Shown here: piece after piece, positions 26,764-35,372 of the stretch
Position numbering within the stretch: position 1 is the first letter of the stretch
Layout of the letters: every line of letters begins with the position of its first letter
NCBI GenBank assembly: GCA_947595045.1
Contig: CANQEN010000005.1
Coordinates: 1 to 38,690, forward strand
Reading direction: 5' to 3'
Origin: an uncultured Bacilli bacterium
GTDB taxonomy: Bacteria > Bacillota_I > Bacilli_A > RF39 > UBA660
Length of the DNA: 38,690 bases
The notes under the pieces: model-generated
Told to the model about the DNA's origin: nothing
Database searches by the model: none
The model's input: only the letters and a program-made list of their open reading frames with translations
Position numbers and translations under genes: made by a program

Positions 26764-29700
26764 ATGTCTATTTTTGAACAAATTTTATTACCAGATTCTA
26801 CAAAAGAAATATCTGGTTTGACTAATGAATTAAAAGCTTTGTATTTAGCTAATTACTGTAAAAAACAAAAAAAATCAATATTACTAGTTACCTCTACTCT
26901 GTATGAAGCTAATCTTTTATATAAAAAAATACTTAATTATTATCCAAATACTTTATTTTTTCCAATGGATGATTTTTTAACTAGTGAAGCTTTAGCAATT
27001 AGTCCTGAGTTAAAATTTACTAGACTTGAAACTTTAAGTTTGATAAATAATAATATTAATCAAATAATTGTGACTAATTTAATGGGATATTTAAGATATT
27101 TACCTTTAAAAAAAGTATACGATAGATGTAAAATAAAGTTAAAAGTTAATGATGAATATGAGTTATCAACATTAGTTAAAAAATTATACAATTTAGGTTA
27201 TGAACGTGAGACATTAGTCAATAAGACAGGAGAAATAGCTGTTCGTGGATTTGTATTAGATTTATTCCCTATTAATTTTAATAATCCTATTAGAATTGAA
27301 TTCTGGGGTGACGAAATTGAAAGTATTAGAGAATTTAATATTGATAGTCAATTAACTATAAAACAGTTAAAAGAAGTGGAATTAGTACCTATAACTGAAA
27401 CAATAATAGATAGTGAAAAAGATAATAAACTAATTAAGCATCGAAATATGATTAATTATGTAGAGGTTACTAATATTAATAATTATATTAAAGATCCATT
27501 AGTATTTTATATTGATTATAATAATATTCAAAATCAGTATGAATTGTTATTACAAGAAATAGAGGAATATAATAGAAATAATGATTTAGATATTAATACG
27601 AAATATATGCATGATTTGGATGATATAAAAATATCAGATGTATACTATTTATCTAATTTTGATAATCAGGTACTACCTAATGTAAAAAAATATAAGAGCA
27701 GAACCTTGGAAAATTTTAATTGTTCTATTAATCAAATAATAGAGCAATTAAAAGAATATATAAAAAACAAAAAAATAGTTATTATTTGCTTAAAAGATCG
27801 TTATCAATTTGACCGTATAACTAAAATGATAAATTCAAATGATATGATATTAACTAATGAAAATGAAATTTTTGAAAATAAAATTAACGTTATTATAAAA
27901 AAAATAGATGAAGGATTTATTTTTAATAATTATATTGTTATAAGTGAGAAAGAATTATTTAATCAAAAATCAGAAAATCAAGTATATAAAACTAATTTTA
28001 AATATGGATCAAGAATAAGGGATATTAATAAATTATCTATTGGTGATTATATAGTTCATAATGTAAATGGTATCGGTATTTATAAGGGAATACAGACTTT
28101 AGTCAAAAAAGGATTAAAAAAAGATTATTTAGTATTAGAATATAGAGATGGGGATAAATTATATATTCCAGTAGAACGATTAGAATTGATAACTAAGTAT
28201 TCAGCATCTGATGGGCAAGTTCCTAAATTAAATAAATTAGGTGGAACGGAATGGAAAAAAACTAAATTAAAAATTAAAGATAAAATAAAAAATATAGCTG
28301 GAGATTTATTAAAATTATATGCAGAAAGAGAAAGTACTCAAGGTTTTTCTTTTAAAAAAGATAATCAGTTACAATTACAGTTTGAAAAAGAATTCATATA
28401 TGAGGAAACACCAGATCAAATAAAAGTTATTGAAGAGATAAAAAAAGATATGGAAAGACCACACCCAATGGATAGATTATTATGTGGTGATGTTGGTTAT
28501 GGAAAAACAGAAGTAGCTTTTAGAGCTATTTTTAAAGCTATTATGTCGGGAAAACAAGTAGCTTTATTATGCCCTACAACTATATTATCATCGCAACATT
28601 TTAATAATAGCAAAGAACGATTTAAAAGTTTTCCTGTTGAAATAGAATTATTAAATCGATTTGTAAATTCAAAAAAGCAAAAAGAGATAATAGAAAGAGT
28701 AAAAGAAGGAAAAGTAGATTTATTAATTGGAACTCATCGAATTTTAAGTAAAGATATTAATTTTAAAAATTTGGGATTATTAGTTGTAGATGAAGAACAA
28801 CGTTTTGGGGTAACTCATAAAGAAAAAATAAAACAATATAAAGCTAATATTGATGTTTTAACTTTGTCAGCAACTCCTATACCTAGAACATTGCAAATGT
28901 CAATGACAGGTCTTAGAAGTTTATCATTAATTGAGACAGCACCTTCTAATAGGTATCCTGTTCAAACTTATGTTTTAGAAGAAAGTAATCAAATAATAAA
29001 AGATGCTATTTATAAAGAAATAGCACGTAATGGTCAGGCTTTTATTTTATATAATCGAGTAGAAAATATGGATTTAAAATTAGCTGAGCTACAACGTTTA
29101 ATACCAGAAGCTAGTTTTGGTATGGCTAATGGTAGAATGAATAAAAATCAGTTGGAAAAAGTAATGTTGGATTTTATTAATCATAAATTTAATGTTATGC
29201 TTTGTACAACTATAATCGAAACAGGTATTGATATACCATCTGTTAACACACTAATTATAATTGATGCTGATCATTTTGGATTATCCCAATTATATCAAAT
29301 TAGAGGTAGAGTAGGTAGAAGTGATAAAATAGCTTATTGTTATTTGATGTATAAAAAGGGTAAAGTATTAAGTGATATAGCAACGAAACGACTTAGTGCT
29401 ATTAAAGAATTTACAGAGCTTGGTAGTGGTTTTGCTCTTGCCATGCGTGATTTAGCTATTAGAGGTGCTGGAGATCTTTTAGGGAGTGAACAAGCTGGAT
29501 TTATAGATAGTGTGGGAGTTGAGTTGTTCATTAAAATGTTAAATGAAGAAGTTGATAGGTTAAAGGGTAAAGAAGTAGTAGAGGAAACAAAAGAACAGCC
29601 TTACTTAGAAGTATCAACATCTATTAGTGATAATTATGTTAGTGAAGAAGATTTAAAGATGGAAATACATAAAAAAATAAATAATATTCAAACTCTTGAA

Positions 29701-30051
29701 GATATTTCTATAATAAAAAATGAATTGGAAGATCGTTTTGGTAAAATAGATGAAGATCTTACTATTTATATGTATGAAGAATTATTTGAATCCAAAGCTA
29801 AAAATTTAGATATAAAAAAAATCAGGCAAACTAAAGATAATATTAGTATAACTTTAACATCAGAATTAACTAATAATATTAATGGTGACAACTTATTTAT
29901 CAATTTATATTCATTAACTAAATACATAAAGTTTTCTATGATAGATAAAGAATTAACAATTACTTTAAACAATATAAATAAATTAGATAAACACTATGTA
30001 TATTATATGATTGATATGTTGGATATTATAAATGAAGCAATAAAAAAATGA
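26764..30051 (+). CDS. mfd: Transcription-repair coupling factor Mfd
   Basis: DNA translocase that removes RNA polymerase stalled at lesions and recruits UvrA. The 1095-residue protein has the UvrB-like N-terminal part, the RNA-polymerase interaction region (YIVHNVNGIGIY to about 480), and the RecG-like motor with Walker A GDVGYGKTE (near 575-583), DEEQ (near 676-679), LSATPIPRTLQMS and QIRGRVGRS. The C-terminal TRCF domain is present. It is about 80 residues shorter than B. subtilis Mfd, mostly in loops, with no obvious missing motif. GGGG precedes the ATG. It ends in TGA before convergent terminators. Confidence 0.96.
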   Translation: MSIFEQILLPDSTKEISGLTNELKALYLANYCKKQKKSILLVTSTLYEANLLYKKILNYYPNTLFFPMDDFLTSEALAISPELKFTRLETLSLINNNINQIIVTNLMGYLRYLPLKKVYDRCKIKLKVNDEYELSTLVKKLYNLGYERETLVNKTGEIAVRGFVLDLFPINFNNPIRIEFWGDEIESIREFNIDSQLTIKQLKEVELVPITETIIDSEKDNKLIKHRNMINYVEVTNINNYIKDPLVFYIDYNNIQNQYELLLQEIEEYNRNNDLDINTKYMHDLDDIKISDVYYLSNFDNQVLPNVKKYKSRTLENFNCSINQIIEQLKEYIKNKKIVIICLKDRYQFDRITKMINSNDMILTNENEIFENKINVIIKKIDEGFIFNNYIVISEKELFNQKSENQVYKTNFKYGSRIRDINKLSIGDYIVHNVNGIGIYKGIQTLVKKGLKKDYLVLEYRDGDKLYIPVERLELITKYSASDGQVPKLNKLGGTEWKKTKLKIKDKIKNIAGDLLKLYAERESTQGFSFKKDNQLQLQFEKEFIYEETPDQIKVIEEIKKDMERPHPMDRLLCGDVGYGKTEVAFRAIFKAIMSGKQVALLCPTTILSSQHFNNSKERFKSFPVEIELLNRFVNSKKQKEIIERVKEGKVDLLIGTHRILSKDINFKNLGLLVVDEEQRFGVTHKEKIKQYKANIDVLTLSATPIPRTLQMSMTGLRSLSLIETAPSNRYPVQTYVLEESNQIIKDAIYKEIARNGQAFILYNRVENMDLKLAELQRLIPEASFGMANGRMNKNQLEKVMLDFINHKFNVMLCTTIIETGIDIPSVNTLIIIDADHFGLSQLYQIRGRVGRSDKIAYCYLMYKKGKVLSDIATKRLSAIKEFTELGSGFALAMRDLAIRGAGDLLGSEQAGFIDSVGVELFIKMLNEEVDRLKGKEVVEETKEQPYLEVSTSISDNYVSEEDLKMEIHKKINNIQTLEDISIIKNELEDRFGKIDEDLTIYMYEELFESKAKNLDIKKIRQTKDNISITLTSELTNNINGDNLFINLYSLTKYIKFSMIDKELTITLNNINKLDKHYVYYMIDMLDIINEAIKK

Positions 30052-30077
30052 ATAGTATAATTTAATCACTATTCATT
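30048..30077 (-). terminator. Minus-strand terminator facing mfd
   Basis: A perfect 10-bp stem AATGAATAGT/ACTATTCATT overlaps the mfd stop. On the minus strand it is followed by seven Ts, so it ends transcripts from the pyrophosphatase side. Confidence 0.7.
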
Positions 30078-30122
30078 AAAAAATATATTGGTATTATTTA
30101 AGTACATAATATATTTTTTTTA
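30078..30122 (+). terminator. Plus-strand terminator after mfd
   Basis: A 12-bp stem AAAAAATATATT/AATATATTTTTT (30078-30089 and 30108-30119) with an 18-base loop and extra Ts. It pairs with the preceding hairpin as a convergent terminator block. Confidence 0.65.
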
Positions 30123-30149
30123 TTCTTATTATTTAATATAATTTTTTGA

Positions 30150-30342
30150 TTAAAATTCAATTTTAGATATAATAGTAGAGTGACAATATTCACAAACACT
30201 AGAAATATAATGAAGAAATTCAATAGTTGTTTTAATTTCTTTATTTCTAATTAAAGTTAATAAATATTTTTACATAGTTAAAGATTAATAAAGTGGTAGA
30301 CATTATTAAACCCAATATAGAAATAATTAGATGAGTCTTCAT
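30150..30342 (-). pseudogene. Frameshifted small membrane protein gene
   Basis: On the minus strand an ATG at 30340-30342 with GAGG five bases upstream opens MKTHLIISILGLIMSTTLLI, a hydrophobic span, but stops after 31 residues. Removing one A from the A5 run just past the span joins it to a second frame that reads KYLLTLIRNKEIK, then IEFLHYISSVCEYCHSTII, ending KIEF at 30150. The joined product would be 63 residues: one membrane span, a basic linker and a short domain with CEYC. That both halves look protein-like on either side of a homopolymer supports a recent one-base insertion, an assembly error, or programmed slippage. I do not recognise the protein. It lies 153 bases downstream of the pyrophosphatase gene. 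The rest of the gap shows only AT-rich sequence and one long inverted repeat. Confidence 0.5.
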
Positions 30343-30412
30343 AAGAACCTCAAAAATTGAAATTATGACTTACTATCAATTTATATATTGAAAGATAGAA
30401 ATCCAATAATCA

Positions 30413-30464
30413 ATAGTATTAATAATTATTTAAATTTTTTCATATAATACACCATTAATACTAT
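30413..30464. repeat. 11-bp inverted repeat with 30-base loop
   Basis: ATAGTATTAAT (30413-30423) and ATTAATACTAT (30454-30464) are exact inverse copies. On the minus strand the proximal arm overlaps TGCTATAGT, an extended -10-like element, and the loop holds a five-codon frame, MKKFK. It may be a promoter with a dyad operator, or an mRNA hairpin, for the frameshifted gene. Confidence 0.4.
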
Positions 30465-30495
30465 AGCATAATTTTAGTATTTTCTATTAAAAAAA

Positions 30496-32118
30496 TTATT
30501 TATCTTCTAATACTTCTACAATGTTAGGTATAATTTGTTTTTTACGAGATATAACATTGGGTAAAAAATAACCTTGAACTAAAGAATCAATATCAAAAGC
30601 TTTTTCTATTATATCTTTAGCTTTATCATTGTAATAAAGATATGATCCTTCTTTAATAATATCAGTTATAAATAAACATACTATAGGATAATCTTGATTA
30701 CTAGCTGTTTCATTAATTTCAAATATCAATTTATCTTTTTTCTTTTGAATTTCAGCAATGTTTAAAGTATTAACTTGTCCAATCCCAATTTTTATATTAT
30801 CAACAATAAAAGTTTTAAAATCATCAAATAATATTTCTTCACAATTTTTATTTTTAATGGAAGAACCATCAGTAAACATTTTAAACGCATAATTATTAAG
30901 TTCAACATCAGCTAATATAGCTAAATCTTTAGCCATATTTTTATCTATATCAGTAGTAGTAGGAGACTTAAATAATAAAGTATCAGAAATAATACCAGAT
31001 AGTAATAAACCAGCTATATTTTTGGGAATTGGAATATTATTTTCTTTATATAACATACAAACAATAGTGCATGTACTTCCAACAGGCATATTTCTAAAAT
31101 TAATAGGTTGACTTGTCCCAATTGTTCCTAATCGATGATGATCAATAATTTCTATAATATTAGCTTCATCTAATCCTTCAACACTTTGACTAAATTCATT
31201 ATGATCAACTAGAATAACTTTTTTTCTTGTTTTATTAATAGTATCATTAATCTTTATTATACCTAAACATTCTTTATTTTTATTAATAACGGGGTAATTA
31301 GTATAACGATATTTATTAGCAGCATCAATAAAATCTTTAACATAATCTTTATCATTAAAAATAATAATATTATCTTTTTGCATTAATGTTTCAGCATAAT
31401 TACATAGGCTAATTAATTTAACGACATTAAAAGTTCTAAGTGCTGTTCTAATAATATTAACTTTATTTTTTTTTGCTAATTCAATATGTTCAGGTTTAAT
31501 ATAATTATTACCAGTTATAATAATTAATTTAGCTCTAGATTTAATGGCATATTCGATAATACTATGACGATCTCCTATAATCAAAATAGTATTATTATCT
31601 ATGTCAATATTTTCTAAAAAAGTGGTACTACGATATGAAGCAACTAGAACATTACCTCTAATTTCATCATCAAATTGAAGTAAAGGTGTTCCATTTATAG
31701 TATCAATAATATTATCAAAAGAAGTATAGATTTTATTATAATCTAGTCTAATTAAATCATCAATAACATCTTTTAAAAATAATAAACCTTGAAATTTATT
31801 ACTATCATTAATAATAGGTATAGATGAAAGAACATTGTTCTTCATATAATTGATAACATTATATAATGAATCTTTTTGATTGCAATATAAATTTTTAGGA
31901 TAATTGATATCTCTAATTTGTAATTTAACATCATTTAAATAAGCAGGTGCAGGTATATCAAAATAATTTAAAACGAAAGTTGTTTCGTTATTGAGATCAC
32001 CTAAGATACGTGGGGTAGTATTTTCCCCTAATTTATTCTTTAAATATGAAAGAGCAATAGCGCTACATACACTATCAGTATCAGGTTTACGATGACCAAA
32101 TATAAATGTCGGTTTCAT
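30496..32118 (-). CDS. ppaC: Manganese-dependent inorganic pyrophosphatase with CBS and DRTGG regulatory domains
   Basis: Family II pyrophosphatase (DHH phosphoesterase) that hydrolyses PPi to phosphate in the cytoplasm. The 540-residue protein begins with the metal site FGHRKPDTDSVCSAI, then a regulatory insert with a CBS repeat, a DRTGG-type segment and a second CBS repeat, then the rest of the catalytic core with DHNEFSQS, EIIDHHR and GSTCTIV, and a DHHA2 domain ending with SRKKQI. CBS inserts of this family bind adenine nucleotides or diadenosine polyphosphates. I start it at 32118, where AAAGGAGG gives the proper site, not at the ATG 27 bases upstream. It is transcribed against its neighbours, between mfd and spoVT. 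Confidence 0.92.
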   Translation of the reverse strand: MKPTFIFGHRKPDTDSVCSAIALSYLKNKLGENTTPRILGDLNNETTFVLNYFDIPAPAYLNDVKLQIRDINYPKNLYCNQKDSLYNVINYMKNNVLSSIPIINDSNKFQGLLFLKDVIDDLIRLDYNKIYTSFDNIIDTINGTPLLQFDDEIRGNVLVASYRSTTFLENIDIDNNTILIIGDRHSIIEYAIKSRAKLIIITGNNYIKPEHIELAKKNKVNIIRTALRTFNVVKLISLCNYAETLMQKDNIIIFNDKDYVKDFIDAANKYRYTNYPVINKNKECLGIIKINDTINKTRKKVILVDHNEFSQSVEGLDEANIIEIIDHHRLGTIGTSQPINFRNMPVGSTCTIVCMLYKENNIPIPKNIAGLLLSGIISDTLLFKSPTTTDIDKNMAKDLAILADVELNNYAFKMFTDGSSIKNKNCEEILFDDFKTFIVDNIKIGIGQVNTLNIAEIQKKKDKLIFEINETASNQDYPIVCLFITDIIKEGSYLYYNDKAKDIIEKAFDIDSLVQGYFLPNVISRKKQIIPNIVEVLEDK

Positions 32119-32144
32119 ATAATTCCTCCTTTTTAGATTATTCA

Positions 32145-32172
32145 ATTATAACACATTAATATAATTTTGCAA
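32145..32172 (-). promoter_or_regulatory. Promoter of ppaC
   Basis: On the minus strand TTGCAA (plus 32167-32172), a 16-base spacer and TATAAT (plus 32145-32150) preceded by TGT, an extended -10. Confidence 0.65.
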
Positions 32173-32220
32173 GTATAAATATTTAAATAATTACCACAAT
32201 AGATATAGAAGGGTGATATT

Positions 32221-32751
32221 GTGCAACAAACGGGAATGGTTCGTAAAATAGACGATTTAGGAAGATTAGTATTACCAAAAGAAATAAGAAAAAATCTACG
32301 TATTAGGAATGGTGATTATTTAGAATTTATAATGCAAAATGAGTATTTGATATTAAAAAAACATTCTAAATTAAAAGATTTAACTAACTTTTCACAAGAA
32401 TTAGTTGATTCTGTATATCAATTTTTAAAACATGATATATTTATAGCTGATAAAGATAAAATTATTGCTTATAGTGGAAATGATAAAAAGAAGTATTTAG
32501 GTCAGGAAATTAGTTATGATTTAGAAAATGCTATACAAAGGAGAGAATCATTACTAGAAAATCATATTAAATATTTATCTATTACTAAAGATATTATAAT
32601 CAATTGTAGCTATGTGAGAGACTCTATTATAGTAGAAGGAGATGCAGTAGGTATTATTGTTATGTTTTCTGAAGATAATAAATTAACAGATTCTGATATG
32701 AGAGTTATAAAAATATTATCTTCATTTTTAAATAAGTACCTTGAAAATTAA
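32221..32751 (+). CDS. spoVT: SpoVT/AbrB-type transcriptional regulator
   Basis: DNA-binding regulator with an N-terminal AbrB swapped-hairpin (GMVRKIDDLGRLVLPKEIRK near 5-24, then RIRNGDYLEF) and a C-terminal GAF-like domain, exactly the SpoVT layout; length 176 against 178 in B. subtilis. SpoVT controls forespore genes late in sporulation. It starts at GTG 32221 with AGGG upstream. In B. subtilis spoVT follows mfd directly; here the ppaC island is inserted between them on the other strand. The end overlaps the -35 box of the T-box promoter. A role outside sporulation is possible, since AbrB-type proteins also act in growth transitions. Confidence 0.9.
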   Translation: MQQTGMVRKIDDLGRLVLPKEIRKNLRIRNGDYLEFIMQNEYLILKKHSKLKDLTNFSQELVDSVYQFLKHDIFIADKDKIIAYSGNDKKKYLGQEISYDLENAIQRRESLLENHIKYLSITKDIIINCSYVRDSIIVEGDAVGIIVMFSEDNKLTDSDMRVIKILSSFLNKYLEN

Positions 32752-32769
32752 ACTTATATATGCTATAAT
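32741..32769 (+). promoter_or_regulatory. Promoter of the T-box operon
   Basis: TTGAAA (32741-32746), 17 bases, and TATAAT (32764-32769) with a TGC extended -10. The -35 box lies inside the last codons of spoVT. Confidence 0.8.
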
Positions 32770-32775
32770 ATGTGC

Positions 32776-32991
32776 ATTGAAAGGCAATGAAAGAAAGAAA
32801 AATGTGGATTATTTAAAGAGAGCTTGATTAGGTGTAAACAAGTAATAAGAAGCATTGTAAATGGTTCTGGAGCCGAAAAATCGATATGTAGATTTTTACG
32901 TTTACTGCGTTAAAGTATTGAGTGTATATTATTATAATATAAATTAAGGTGGTATCGCGCTAACACGTCCTTATATAGGATGTGTTTTTTT
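32776..32991 (+). promoter_or_regulatory. T-box riboswitch, methionine-specific
   Basis: The leader RNA senses uncharged tRNA and lets transcription continue when methionine is scarce. The T-box itself is AAGGTGGTATCGCG (32946-32959), whose UGGU matches a tRNA end with discriminator A. The stem I features AGAGAGC (from 32817) and AAATGGTTCTGGAGC (about 32859-32873) place ATG at 32861-32863 as the specifier codon, fitting metG downstream. The terminator is ACACGTCCT/AGGATGTGT (32963-32971 and 32977-32985) followed by seven Ts. The first gene after it is a dUTPase-like gene, then metG. Confidence 0.92.
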
Positions 32992-33001
32992 AGGAGGAAG
33001 T

Positions 33002-33463
33002 ATGAGATATTTTGAAAAAATAAGTTTTGAACAATTTAAAAAAGATATAGATAATAATGAATCTTTATATCGAGAATATCAATTACCATATCGCAAAACA
33101 AAATATGCAGCTGCCTATGATTTTATAGCTTTATTCGATTATACTCTAAAACCAGGAGAAATAAAAAAAATACCTACTGGTGTTAAAGTCGTAATGGAAG
33201 ATGATGAAGTATTATTACTACTTGATAGAAGTAGTATGGGTTTTAAATATAATGTTCGAATGTGTAATCAAGTAGGAGTAATTGATAAAGATTATTATAA
33301 TAATATAGATAATGAAGGGCACATATGGATAAAGATACAAAATGAAGGAAATATTGATTATGTTGTAAAACGAGGTGATGGTATGTGTCAAGGTTTATTT
33401 ATTAAATATTTAACAACGAATAGTGAAAAAGAAAATTATATTGAAAGAACAAGTAATTATTAA
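33002..33463 (+). CDS. dut: dUTPase-like protein lacking the last motif
   Basis: Resembles trimeric dUTP diphosphatase, which removes dUTP and supplies dUMP for thymidylate. The 153-residue protein has motif I (AAAYDFIAL, 36-44), motif II (DRSSMG, 75-80), motif III (NQVGVIDKDYY, 89-99) and motif IV (RGDGMCQGLF, 124-133). The protein stops ERTSNY where the family continues into motif V (Arg-Gly-Gly-Phe-Gly-Ser-Thr-Gly), the arm that closes over the nucleotide. No frameshifted motif V follows in the DNA. A 30-residue N-terminal extension is present. AGGAGG precedes the ATG. It sits between the Met T-box and metG, with nine bases to metG. Activity is uncertain; dCTP deaminase-like kin is an alternative. 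Confidence 0.78.
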   Translation: MRYFEKISFEQFKKDIDNNESLYREYQLPYRKTKYAAAYDFIALFDYTLKPGEIKKIPTGVKVVMEDDEVLLLLDRSSMGFKYNVRMCNQVGVIDKDYYNNIDNEGHIWIKIQNEGNIDYVVKRGDGMCQGLFIKYLTTNSEKENYIERTSNY

Positions 33464-33472
33464 GGAGGAGCT

Positions 33473-35035
33473 ATGGAAAAAGAAAAATATTATATATCAA
33501 CAGCTATTGCTTATACTTCTGGTAAACCACATGTAGGAAATACTTATGAAATTGTTTTGGCTGACGCTATAGCGCGTTATAAGCGATTAACAGGATACGA
33601 TGTCTATTTTCAAACAGGAACTGATGAACATGGACAAAAAATTGAAGAAAAAGCCCTTAAGTTAAATAAAAAACCTCAGGAGTTTGTAGATGAAGTAGCA
33701 CTAGAAGTACAAAGAGTATGGGATTCACTTAATACTAGCTATGATAAATTTGTTAGAACAACTAATCCACACCATGAAGAAATAGTAGGTAAAATATTTA
33801 AAAAATTATATGATCAAGGGGATATCTATAAGGGAAAATATGAAGGCTTATATTGTACCCCATGTGAATCATTTTTTACTGAATCACAATTAGTTGATGG
33901 TAAATGTCCTGATTGTGGTAGAGAAGTTAGTAAAGCTAGTGAAGAAGCATACTTTTTTAAACTAGATAAATATACAGATAGATTAATTAAACATATAGAA
34001 GAAAATCCTGAATTTATTGAGCCAGCAAGTCGCCGTAATGAAATGATTAATAATTTTTTAAAACCAGGATTACAAGATTTATGTGTATCAAGATCTTCTT
34101 TTAAATGGGGAATACCTGTACCTTTTGATAAAGATCATGTCATTTATGTATGGATAGATGCTTTAACTAACTATATAACTTTTTTAGGGTATGATCCAGA
34201 TGGTAACCATGATGATAAATTTCTTAAATATTGGCCGGCAGATGTTCATTTAATTGGTAAAGATATATTAAGATTTCATACAATATATTGGCCAATTATG
34301 TTAATGGCTCTAGATTTACCTTTACCTAAGAAAATATTTGGTCATCCTTGGTTATTATGTGATAATGATAAAATGAGTAAATCAAAAGGTAATATTGTAT
34401 ATGCTGATGATTTAACTAAAATTTATGGTGTAGATCCTGTTAGATATTATCTATTACATGAGATGCCATTTGCTAATGATGGTATATTTACTCATGAATT
34501 ATTAATAGAAAGATATAATTCAGATTTAGCTAATATATTAGGTAATTTGGTAAATAGAACTATATCAATGGCTCATAAATATTTTGATGGTGTTGTACCG
34601 GAAACTAGTATTGAAGAAGAAATTGATAATGAATTAAAACAATTAGTATTGAATACATATCCAAAAGTAGAGGCAAAAATGAATCAACTACGAGTAGCTG
34701 ATGCTATTGACTTAGTTTTTGAAATATTTAGAAGAAGTAATAAATATATAGATGAGACTACACCATGGATATTGGCTAAAGAAGGCAATATAGAGCGATT
34801 AAAAACAGTTATATATAACTTATTAGAAGCAATAAGAATAGGTGCAGTATTATTATCTCCATTTTTACCTGATACGGCTGATGCTATATTTAAACAATTA
34901 AATACTGATAATCGTTATATCGATTCAATTAATAGTTTTAATGGTTTTGATCCTGATATACAATTGAATAAACCAGAACCATTATTTATAAGAATAGATA
35001 AAGAACAAAAATTACAAGAAATAGACAATAATTAA
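33473..35035 (+). CDS. metG: Methionyl-tRNA synthetase
   Basis: Charges tRNA-Met with methionine. The 520-residue protein has the HIGH box as HVGN (20-23), QTGTDEHGQKI, a four-cysteine zinc finger (CTPC and CPDC near 128-148), and KMSKS near 300. The anticodon-binding helix bundle with WILAKEGN is present. The protein ends about there: the C-terminal EMAP/OB tRNA-binding domain found in many Bacillota MetRS (650-660 residues) is missing, a form common in reduced genomes. Expression is under the methionine T-box upstream. AGGAGG precedes the ATG. Confidence 0.96.
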   Translation: MEKEKYYISTAIAYTSGKPHVGNTYEIVLADAIARYKRLTGYDVYFQTGTDEHGQKIEEKALKLNKKPQEFVDEVALEVQRVWDSLNTSYDKFVRTTNPHHEEIVGKIFKKLYDQGDIYKGKYEGLYCTPCESFFTESQLVDGKCPDCGREVSKASEEAYFFKLDKYTDRLIKHIEENPEFIEPASRRNEMINNFLKPGLQDLCVSRSSFKWGIPVPFDKDHVIYVWIDALTNYITFLGYDPDGNHDDKFLKYWPADVHLIGKDILRFHTIYWPIMLMALDLPLPKKIFGHPWLLCDNDKMSKSKGNIVYADDLTKIYGVDPVRYYLLHEMPFANDGIFTHELLIERYNSDLANILGNLVNRTISMAHKYFDGVVPETSIEEEIDNELKQLVLNTYPKVEAKMNQLRVADAIDLVFEIFRRSNKYIDETTPWILAKEGNIERLKTVIYNLLEAIRIGAVLLSPFLPDTADAIFKQLNTDNRYIDSINSFNGFDPDIQLNKPEPLFIRIDKEQKLQEIDNN

Positions 35036-35068
35036 CATAAAAAGTTACTAAAAAGTAGCTTTTTATGT
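35035..35068 (+). terminator. Terminator after metG
   Basis: ACATAAAAAG/CTTTTTATGT (35035-35044 and 35059-35068) with an inner TACT/AGTA stem and AAAA loop. The T run is part of the descending arm, so the inner hairpin is the likely terminator. Confidence 0.75.
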
Positions 35069-35129
35069 GTAAATTAACGTAAAATATCACAATTTGTCGA
35101 TTAATAATAATTTAAAATAAAAACGGATA

Positions 35130-35138
35130 TGCTATAAT
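35130..35138 (+). promoter_or_regulatory. Extended -10 promoter before the small membrane protein and tatD
   Basis: TGCTATAAT (extended -10, TATAAT at 35133-35138) lies about 22 bases before the ATG of the small membrane protein. No strong -35 (TTTAAA at 35111-35116, 16-base spacer). Confidence 0.55.
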
Positions 35139-35159
35139 AAAACAGTGAGGAGAAAAATT

Positions 35160-35342
35160 ATGACTACAAAAAAAACAAAAGAGATTGAGGTAGTGACTTT
35201 ATCGCTTGGTTCAGTAGCTGTATTGTTGTTAGGTAGTTATATAGTTGATCATAATTTATATGACTTGATTTTTTTTATAGTAACTATAGTATTTATGATT
35301 AACTATTGGTTTATTAAAGCAAAAAGGAGTAATAAATCATAG
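35160..35342 (+). CDS. Small two-span membrane protein of unknown function
   Basis: A 60-residue protein starting MTTKKTKEIEVVT, with hydrophobic segments near 12-29 and 34-52 and a positive tail KAKRSNKS. I start it at 35160, because AGGAG at 35148-35152 then has a normal spacing; the longer frame from GTG 35145 would overlap that site. It has its own promoter and is 30 bases from tatD, so it is probably co-transcribed with tatD and the 3D protein. I recognise no family. The charge pattern suggests both ends in the cytoplasm. Confidence 0.65.
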   Translation: MTTKKTKEIEVVTLSLGSVAVLLLGSYIVDHNLYDLIFFIVTIVFMINYWFIKAKRSNKS

Positions 35343-35372
35343 TAATATGATTTTTTTTCTGTAGGAGGAAAT

